Shown here: one piece after another, positions 52,501 through 59,969 of the stretch
Numbering within the stretch: position 1 is the stretch's first letter
Layout: every line of letters starts with the position of its first letter
Source of the DNA: Saccoglossus kowalevskii
Taxonomy: Eukaryota; Hemichordata; Enteropneusta; Harrimaniidae
Assembly (NCBI RefSeq): GCF_000003605.2
Contig: NW_003123907.1
Location: forward strand, 2,375 to 62,343
DNA length: 59,969 bases
Direction: 5' to 3'
Made by a program: the position numbers and the translations under genes
The notes under the pieces: model-generated
What the model was told of the DNA's origin: nothing
Databases searched by the model: none
Seen by the model: only the letters and a program-made list of their open reading frames with translations

Positions 52501-54267
52501 TGTACGATAACTGGAATAAAGGATTGTTATTTTATAATGAGGCATCATAGGGAATCATGTATCGTTTTACTTTGATGATTCAAATATATTGAAGTAATAA
52601 GAATGTAGTATGGCATAGTAGTTAGGATTTAAGTAATTTATTATATGCCAATGATTTATTGCCAGGGTAAATAGTAATTTTTCTCACAAGTGAACATTAA
52701 AAGTGACACAAAATTGAGTACAAGCTTCTTACTGCCATGAAGGCTGTTTAAAATATTTGACTTCAAACTGTTTATTTCATTCGTATATTTGCCTTGAGAC
52801 TGATTGTTACCAAAATAGTTTGATTTTGTGAATTATCACAGAAGTCAGAATGTGTTACATTGGAACTTAATCCTCTTTTAAGACAGATGAAAACAAATTT
52901 AGTTTATCTGATTTTTTTTTTGCCCAAAAGTTGAAAGCGAAGAATTTGTTTTTGGCAAAAGTTGTACCCATCTTGAATGACCTTTAAACGATGAACATAA
53001 AATATCAAAGAAAATATTGCAAATGTTAAAGCAGACAATCATCAATGATGAACAATAGCTATGAATAATATGGCTGGGAAGATGCACATACAACTCATGG
53101 CCTATAAAGGTTCTGCAGTGCTGCAAACAGTCAAAAGACTCTTTGATACAAATCAGAAAAAATATATCAAAATACGATTTGGCAAGTGCCAGCAATTCCA
53201 AACAAGAAATATTTTGTCTGGCATAATATAAAAACACTTTTTATACCTATACTAGTACCATTCAAATTGTTAAAATGTATTTGAAACTGAGTATGTACTA
53301 GTTTCATAATCTGATTTTATAAACACTTGATAAATGTAGTATAATAAAAACCTAATAAAGATAGTCAAATCTTACCTTGGTGTATAATGTACCTTTAGTT
53401 GCCTCAGTATTAATTGCAAGCGTTCAGTATATACGTATATGAAATGAGAATTCCTAGTACTAGGAAGCCTATTGACCTCATAACCCTTTTGAGCTGCTTC
53501 TGTTAGTAAGTCAAGTAATCTGATTGGATGGGAAAACTCGCTTGAATTATACATTTATTAAAGAACACCTGACATTGTTTTCTTTTTACCTTGTTGACTT
53601 TGTGATGGGTAGGTGTTGTATTATGATGCATTAATATTTTGGAAGACAATACTGGAATGTTGCTATGGTGTCTCAGGAATGTCTATCAAGTGGGAACATC
53701 ATTTTCTTTATCTGTGCAAAATAAATATGGTTGATATAACAGCCAAAAGATATCTGTTGTTTATATTAATTGAAGAGAAGCAGAAATATTTACATTAGTG
53801 GGCTTAGTCATCCAAAGAATGTTTACAGGCAGCCCTGGATAATAATTTGACACTGTCAGGCATGCCCACAATCTGGATAAAATTATTTCAACTACATGTA
53901 TCATATTTTCGCTATACTAATCTATTAGAAACATACTGTACGTATTAGAGTAAAAGTTGCGTGCATTGCATAAGATTATACCAGAGTTTATTGGTATTTT
54001 AGAACTGTTTACATGTATCACCCATTTGGTGGTATGAATTCTGTGAATTGTGGTATGTATACCATATTTTCTCTATTAAAAGCACTTGCAAAACCAAAAC
54101 GTGTATTCATACATGTAGTATGCTATGCTGAATCATTCAAATATAACTTATTTCGATCATTGACGTATCTATGTGAATTATAAAGTTCATGTCTTACTAA
54201 TATAGCAAATATGGTATCCTAAGGAGAATTTCTAGTGTTTATCAGTATTCTTCCATACTTTTTCTTT
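49587..54267. other. Mostly CpG-poor stretch with unproven exon-like islands
   Basis: CpG is about 4 in 50341-51300. A locally CpG-containing patch at about 49660-50060 ends in a short ATG frame (49969-50064) with a GTATGT donor-like site at 50029. A minus-strand open segment, 53554-53376, ends at a strong donor-like CCAAG|GTAAGA. One copy of the GACTGG-AGCCAT repeat core lies near 51901-51937. None is recognised as a known gene. Confidence 0.4.
53376..53554 (-). CDS. Possible coding exon of unknown product
   Basis: About 59 open codons on the minus strand read MYNSSEFSHPIRLLDLLTEA at the start and end QLILRQLKVHYTP, just before CCAAG|GTAAGA. The composition (Leu, Arg, Gln, Glu, Lys) is more protein-like than most chance frames here, and the frame ends exactly at a good donor. 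An in-frame stop lies immediately before the ATG and no strong acceptor is seen. No family is recognised, and chance remains a real alternative. Confidence 0.2.
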
Positions 54268-54548
54268 CTGTTGTATTTTTCATTTTGATGCGTGTTTAAT
54301 GCGAAGTACGGTATTTGTGACCCAGATCTTGTCCTTTCTCGCGTAAATTGCTTCCTCGCAATCTATCTGACTTTTAAATGCAAATTCATCTTTATTCAAC
54401 CTGAATTCAATCTTTTTGACAAGATGGACGAAGGAAGAATGATTACATGCCAACGAGTTAGAAAACGCAGTGCATCTACCGATTTGGCTGGCGATGTTAC
54501 CGGTAGTGGCAACACAGTACCAGTATCTGTTGTATTTTTCATTTTGAT
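54268..54548. repeat. 237-bp segment bracketed by perfect 22-bp direct repeats
   Basis: The same 22 bases, beginning CTGTTGTATTTTT, occur at 54268-54289 and 54527-54548. The enclosed segment has clearly more CpG than the DNA to its left and is open in frames on both strands. This would fit an insertion with a target-site duplication, or a local duplication or assembly join. Confidence 0.65.
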
Positions 54549-54567
54549 TCGATTTATTGCAACTTAG
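54424..54567 (+). CDS. Possible first exon of an unrecognised gene
   Basis: ATG at 54424 in good context (AAGATGG) opens 47 codons beginning MDEGRMITCQRVRKRSASTD, followed by LAGDVTGSGNT. Donor-like GTAGTG and GTATCT sites occur before the stop. The frame is also open upstream of the ATG. The segment is CpG-containing within poor surroundings, as a promoter would be. No protein family is recognised and no second exon was found, so it may be part of the inserted segment above. Confidence 0.2.
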   Translation: MDEGRMITCQRVRKRSASTDLAGDVTGSGNTVPVSVVFFILIRFIAT

Positions 54568-54837
54568 GGGGCCACGTACAGCAAGAACATCATCAGACAT
54601 TTCTATTTTTATATTCTTGCAGTTAGACTTAGAAAATGTGATCAGTACATGTTAGTGTACTTGTGAGATCAGCTGGTCGGGTGCTTTTCTCCATTATTGA
54701 AGTCGGTCGTCTGCATTTCCCATTATTGTAGCAGTCCTCTTAGGTTTAACGATTTTGATTTTTGTCTGATGCGCATGGATTCACAATTACTGAATTATGG
54801 CAGACTAAAGTAATTCACAGACATGAAGAGTTAATCT

Positions 54838-54857
54838 TTATTATTATTATTATTATT
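54838..54857. repeat. (ATT)n microsatellite
   Basis: Six to seven ATT units. Confidence 0.85.
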
Positions 54858-54975
54858 TACCACATATTCATATACATATGTATGTCATATAATAGAACTA
54901 AAATACTAATAAAATCATCACGAAATACAATTCCTTCTTCAGTTTTAGCATTGTGCGATCACAGGATATTGTTTC

Positions 54976-55089
54976 TTGTGGTGTGGTGGTCTCATGGTCA
55001 GATGGTTCAGAGTATTGTGATTCTAGGGTGAGGAGATTCTGATTTTGAAAGTGATGTGGTTCCATAGGATTCAGTCATTAATAATAGTG
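54976..55089 (+). repeat. Dispersed copy of the 70-bp repeat family
   Basis: GTGGTTCCATAGGATTCAGT at 55056-55075, followed by CATTAATAATAGTGG, matches the array at 56289-56467. A more diverged copy precedes it. Confidence 0.7.
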
Positions 55090-56288
55090 GTTATTTCGCC
55101 GACTGCTCGCGAACTACGGTAAACAAGTATTTACCGACGACATGCCGCACGGTTTGGTAATCAGCAAGAATTTAACATTGATTAATTAACATATATAACC
55201 ACCCCCCGGAGGGGATGAAAGGGGTTACAGAACACATGCACGTTGGTGTTCGCTGCCTTATTACGGTGTAACATCAGGGAGCTGGTAACATTAACACCAT
55301 CTTGAAGTTGTAAGGCTTCGTCCGCAACTATGCTCATTAGCATAGGCGGCAGCTTTAAAGCGAGTAGAGTGCGAAGTACATTTCACATGATGTTACGTTC
55401 TTTTTTTTTTTTCACTTGCAAGTATAATTTGTTATGACTATATTCATCACTTTGAATTCCCAAATAAAGCGTGTAGCGGGTCAAACTGTTTCTAGGCAAT
55501 CAATATCGTTTTATTAAGAATATTAAGAGAAAAAAAAACGTACAGTAAGGCTATGTGAATGGATTGAAACTATTGCTGAAAATAGAAAACTAAAACGGCA
55601 GTGTCAACAGAAAATTAGATGGGTGCACGCTCTCTGCATAAATGGAAACGATGGCATTGTTTATTTGGCCAATGTCGACGAGCAACAGATTTCCTGTACT
55701 CACTTCCTTCCTTGCAGATTTTTCTTTGCCTCGTCTGTCATTGGCGTCTTTGCTTTCTTTCTTTACATCGTCATTGTGTTATTAAAATAGAATATAGACT
55801 TAGAAAATAAAACGATTTCTCAGACGAAGTTTTGACTGATAATAATGCTGACAATAGACGGTAGATTAATATGCATTGTTTTCGACAGGAAGCTTGTCAC
55901 CCGTTCTATCAGAATCGCCAACAACAGAGTATTACCGGTAGTATACATATACATGTTATAAACATTATGCAAATATTAACGAAACGGTAGTAGTGTTAGC
56001 GTTTGAGCACTGGTCTTTCCGAAATTTTGAAAAGCTGGGATGATGAATCAAGGTACAAAGTAACCGTTTTATCAATTATTGAAAAATCAAGAAAAAAAAA
56101 GTCAAAGCAGACGTACAACATTCATTTGTTTGGTCCCACAATTTTTCTTCCATGTGCTTGCCAATCACCGAACAGTACGGCAAGTTGCTGGTACATAGTG
56201 TTTACACACTTTTTTTTACCGTACCATTTTTACCATTTAAAACAATCGCGTCACAGAGTTAGTTTTTGGACCCCCATACATACATTCC
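55090..56288. other. CpG-richer 1.2-kb segment between copies of the 70-bp repeat
   Basis: No coding exon is recognised; small frames (55619-55810, 56003-56293) lack motifs. It contains perfect small hairpins: CGGTAAA/TTTACCG near 55117-55136 and TATGCT-CATT-AGCATA near 55330-55345, the latter nested between CCGC and GCGG. Its origin is unclear; a non-autonomous insertion is one possibility. Confidence 0.35.
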
Positions 56289-56467
56289 CATAGGGTTCAG
56301 TCATTGATATTGGTGTGGTCCCATGCTGGGAGTGTTCAGTCTGGGAGTGGTGGGGTTGCATAGAATTCAGTCATTGATTGTGGTGTGGTCCCATGCTGGC
56401 AGGATTTAGTCTTTGAGAGTGGTGTGGTTCCATAGAATTCAGTCATTAATTGTAGTTGTTGTCCCAG
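56289..56467 (+). repeat. 70-72-bp tandem repeat, about 2.5 copies
   Basis: Units start at 56289, 56359 and 56431, each with CATAG..TTCAGTCATT followed by GTGGTGTGGTCCCATGCTGG in the complete units. Confidence 0.88.
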
Positions 56468-57428
56468 GGTGGTATGTTGTCTCAGGAGAACTTGCTCACC
56501 ATTAAACTTGCACATACATCATTGTTCTAACAATTCCTCCAAATTAATTGTACTATTCTTACACTGAATCTTGTACATGGATGGATTTTGTTCAAACGGG
56601 GATGAATTGCATTCATACTTTGTACATACGTCTACTGATTGTACAGATGTGAGCAATCCTATGGGAAGGTTCTGACAATGAAAACTTACAGAAACATGTT
56701 GAGATTTGTTTATTTGTATTGCTCCCAACATTAACATGCATTCAGTCAAACAGTGTCTCAGTATGTTCTTGCCTGACAAGTTTTTCTCCCAATTTAAGCA
56801 TGATTCTCTTATACATCTTACACTTATATTGGGTTAAGTAATCTAATTATGTTAGAACTGAGACATTGCTTAAATTGATTCCTTTTACCTAACAACTGCA
56901 AATTTGGTGCAAATTTGATTTTGAGCATTCATTGTCTGACAGCCCTGTCTTTACATAAATTTTATTTTATTAGTCTTTGTTTGAAGTTTGAAAACGGTCC
57001 AATCATTAAAATCATCATACCTGGATCCATTCAAACTTAGTGCTAAAATAATATGACTGCATATGGATGTTTGAGCCATTAAGTCTCTAAAGGGTCTACA
57101 AACTGTACAGTTTTTATTATTATTGCTGAAAATGACCATTGAAATTCACCAAAGTGCATTGTTTAATTCTCAAAAGTTGCTAAAAAGGATCACTAATCAC
57201 TAAATCACTAATTCTGGCAGAAAAATGCCTCAAAAAACTTTGAGATGCATTTCTTAAAAAAAACACTTGTTAAAGTTTTTTGCGTCTTGTCTGTCTCAAA
57301 GGAATCCCTATAATAAGCTAACCGATAACAAAATTTGACCGAATTCGACGTTTTTGTGTGGAAAAATCCCTTAAATACCAACAACACCTATACGATATTT
57401 TTGAATTCTTGTTGAAAACAGCAAGTCG

Positions 57429-57462
57429 AATTGCTTTAATACTATAATTGCTTTAATACTAT
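57429..57462 (+). repeat. 17-bp perfect tandem duplication
   Basis: AATTGCTTTAATACTAT occurs twice head to tail. Confidence 0.85.
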
Positions 57463-57519
57463 ACATATAGGTACCTCAGATAGACATCTCTCAGATTTGT
57501 TCATTTTCAAATGATATCG

Positions 57520-57900
57520 TTAGTTTTTTATTTGAAGTGTGCATTGCTAACAGCGGAACTATCTCAGCCAATAGGCTGCTTGTTTGTGCTAGAAAAATCA
57601 ATCATTCCTGGTATTCCGGAACCAGATCTCAGCTGTTTATTGATGGATTTTGTTCAAACTTGGTACATACATCAGTCATCATGGGTCCCTGATGCCTGTC
57701 ATTTTGTTTTTCAGATTGGTTTCAAAACGGCGGACTGGCAGCCATTTTGTTTTAATGCATGTGGTTGTAGAGCCATATCTCTGACATGCTTTGACTGATT
57801 ATGTTCAAATTTTAATAATAAAAAATCATAATCAAGCATCAGCTTCAAGATCCATATCTCTGACATGTTTATGTTCCAAATATATTACTATAAACAAAAC
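57520..57900 (+). repeat. Dispersed repeat copy with GACTGGCAGCCAT core
   Basis: The order of blocks is shared with the element at 58139-58440: a TCTCAG block, TTTGTTCAAACTTGGTACAT, a stretch ending near TTTCAAAACGG, then GACTGGCAGCCATTTTGTTTT-like sequence. A diverged partial copy lies near 56575-56640. The 95-codon frame here is a repeat translation. Confidence 0.65.
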
Positions 57901-58138
57901 TGTACATCTTAAATTTGATAACTAACGAGGACTGTGCGATGCTTGGCTTGTTTTTGCTTATTTTACTGATGGCTTATTCGCTAAATTACAGATGAAATTT
58001 TCTGATTATTGATGAAGTAATTTTTTCAGGGAAGTACGATACTAATACATGTATTTAAAATGTATTTGCAAAGACAACAATGCTTTTAGGTAAAAATGCT
58101 ACTCAGTACTACATGATTCAAGTATCAAAGCAGTCGTA

Positions 58139-58447
58139 GTGGTTGTTAGTCCCCGTTCGGACGAAGTCCGAAAACGGGGACTTATAATTCTGTCTCCGTG
58201 CGTCTGTGCGTCCGTTCGGAGTCATATCTCAGAATCCCTTGGACCGATTCCGTTCATTCTTTGCATGTGCCTAGTACTTTATGTGGGACATATGCACATG
58301 CAGTGGTTTAGCGATTCAATTCAAAATGGCCGACTGGCAGCCATCTTGTTTTTTGAAAATGTTGTATTTTGGACATGCTTTGTCAGTTTTCATTCAAATT
58401 TAGTACATAGATCATACATGTTAGGATACATGCCCCCAACCGTCTGA
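58139..58447 (+). repeat. Dispersed repeat copy headed by a GC-rich hairpin
   Basis: It starts with a hairpin at 58149-58181 (GTCCCCG/CGGGGAC and CGGAC/GTCCG stems around a GAA loop). GTGCGTCTGTGCGTCCG-like sequence follows, then the GGCCGACTGGCAGCCAT core at about 58327-58343. The same core occurs near 57731-57746 and, diverged, at 51910-51930, all on the plus strand. The 102-codon open frame is not regarded as a gene. Confidence 0.7.
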
Positions 58448-58517
58448 GTTCATGTATGTAAATGTGTCGAAAAGGGCGTAGTGCGAGTCGCTAGTGCTAG
58501 TAGCACTAATCTGAAAA

Positions 58518-58609
58518 AGTACTAGATCTAGTGCTAAAATGGCACTAGATCTAGCGCTAAAATGGCACTAGATCTAGTGCTAAAATGGCACTAAATCTAG
58601 TGCTAAAAT
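58518..58609. repeat. 23-bp tandem repeat, 4 copies, each built on a 16-bp palindrome
   Basis: Units at 58518, 58541, 58564 and 58587. The core GCACTAGATCTAGTGC is a perfect palindrome in unit 3 and nearly perfect in the others, separated by TAAAATG spacers. Confidence 0.92.
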
Positions 58610-59969
58610 GTGCACAGTGCGAGTGGCATTGTTATTGCATTGTCAACGACGTCGAATTATAGGAGGGGCATCAACAACCACTTTCATATGCAAACTACAA
58701 ACAGTATAAAACATCGGAAATATGCGTGAGTTGTCCATAATAATACTTTCTTTATATAATACCGGATTCTGCCGTAAATTCGGCCATCCGAAAAATCGCC
58801 CTTTGGATTTCATGGGTGATGGGCGCTTATTTGGGGTTCAAAATTTCAAAAAATAATTATCAAATATTTTGGGAGGAAATTTTCATTGTATCCAACGACA
58901 TAGACTTTCTAGGCCGTCAGTTCGGCCACCCAAGATGAAAGAAACTATTGCAGAATTAACAATAATTAATAATTCTTGCTGAAATAAAAAGTAGACCACC
59001 TGAAATGTCATTACAGTGTCGCCCAGTGTCATTTTTCAAATACATTTGTTTTTATTTTATTGGTAACAAAAGTATATTTCAAACGATGTTTCTAATAAAA
59101 AGGAACACAACTGCATTGCGTAGCAGCAAGCGATCACAGATGCTCAATCCGGACATGCTACGTTTCACAAACGTTGAATATTACTCAGTAGTGATTATAA
59201 TAACACACAAAAAATAAATTCGTTGATTCAAATAAAATTCAACTTAGTTTCATCGTAAGCAAATGATTGATTCCGATCGCATATAAAAAACGCTTGATGC
59301 GGTAGGGCCATAGGGTATCCGCCATGTTTCTCTTGCGTGAGTTGAGCTAATAGGTCAAATCGCTAATTAACCAATCAAAATGCTGGATGATGCCAACGCG
59401 TTCAAATCACCATAGCTCATTTAAATATGTTAATGTTATTGAACGCAACGCGGAAGAGATTTGCCGATGTTGTAGTACGCTCTTTTGGCTTGGATTTTGA
59501 TGGGAAAATGGCATGATTTTTTTAAATAAAAAAATAGTTGTTTTCAAAGATGAACTTAGCATAAGGAGAATAATTTAACATTGTTTACAGTGATAACAGC
59601 TCTTTGTCCAAACGGAGCTTACGCTAGTCACAATAAACAGGCTCTTGAATAAAAACTTAAGGCGTCAGGAACGATTGAAATGTCCGATAAATTACGACAA
59701 AATGTTTTAAAAAATAAATTTAAAAACTGCCGAAAAATCGCCCTGGACGATTTCTTGGTCCCATTTTTTTAACGCGACCATACACTGGGTTTGTTTAGCT
59801 GTGAAGGGTTAAATACGTATTTCACAATCGGAAATTCAACAGACGAACTTATTACTTCACATGTTTTAATTATTAGCAACTGTAACAAGAACAAGATTTC
59901 GAGAGTCTACAACAAAAAATCCTAAGGGCTCCTAAAAAATATTATAGCAGAGAAAGTGTCTAGACATAT
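58610..59969. other. Non-coding stretch at the right edge
   Basis: No exon is recognised. CCGAAAAATCGCCCT occurs at about 58789-58803 and again at about 59730-59744, suggesting a further dispersed repeat. GGCC-rich motifs such as TTCGGCCA recur around 58780 and 58920. Confidence 0.4.

Noticed and set aside
52899-53237. 112-codon minus-strand frame and an overlapping 57-codon plus-strand frame (AVLQTVKRLFDTNQKK)
   Set aside because: Neither is recognised. The minus frame is Cys/Phe/Ile-rich, and there are no convincing splice sites.
54012-54182. Frame containing NCGMY, resembling the SENP8 catalytic DCGMY motif
   Set aside because: Surrounding residues do not match the C48 peptidase domain and there is no clear acceptor; treated as coincidence.

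Overview
The window is eukaryotic and AT-rich. It has long non-coding stretches, simple and minisatellite repeats, dispersed repeats and one 50-N assembly gap. Two genes can be recognised. A complete single-exon histamine H1-type GPCR lies on the minus strand at the left end (405-2222), with a splice acceptor in its 5' leader. The first coding exon of a SENP8/NEDP1/DEN1-type deneddylase lies on the plus strand at 34284-34402. The H1 receptor, the moderate CpG content of intergenic DNA and the mosaic CpG pattern suggest an invertebrate animal, most likely a deuterostome. A hemichordate-like genome would fit, but the sequence alone does not settle the species.

Layout: 1-2316 is the receptor gene. 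2317-34283 is about 32 kb with no recognisable coding exon and near-normal CpG. It holds an (ATATT)n tract, an apparently artificial scaffold gap, a 61-bp x 8 minisatellite, an (AAAT)n tract, two neighbouring tandem duplications of about 175 bp and a tRNA-like SINE candidate. The receptor and SENP8 are head to head across this interval.

34284 to about 54.3 kb begins with SENP8 exon 1, followed within 0.5 kb by a 33-bp x 8 minisatellite whose copies are identical. CpG then falls steadily, to 3-4 per kb in the 43 and 50.5 kb blocks. That is the signature expected of a germline-methylated transcribed body, so this is probably intron of SENP8 or of another gene, though no further SENP8 exon could be found. 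Several foldback (inverted-repeat) elements sit here, the best a 112-bp hairpin at 49475-49586.

54.3 kb to the end has higher CpG in patches. It contains a 237-bp CpG-containing open segment bracketed by perfect 22-bp direct repeats, a 70-bp repeat family, a dispersed repeat family sharing a GACTGGCAGCCAT core and a tandem array of a perfect 16-bp palindrome. No operon or coordinated system is visible: the two genes are functionally unrelated (an amine receptor and a NEDD8 protease). Most other open frames of 60-190 codons are chance frames or repeat translations and are not annotated as genes.
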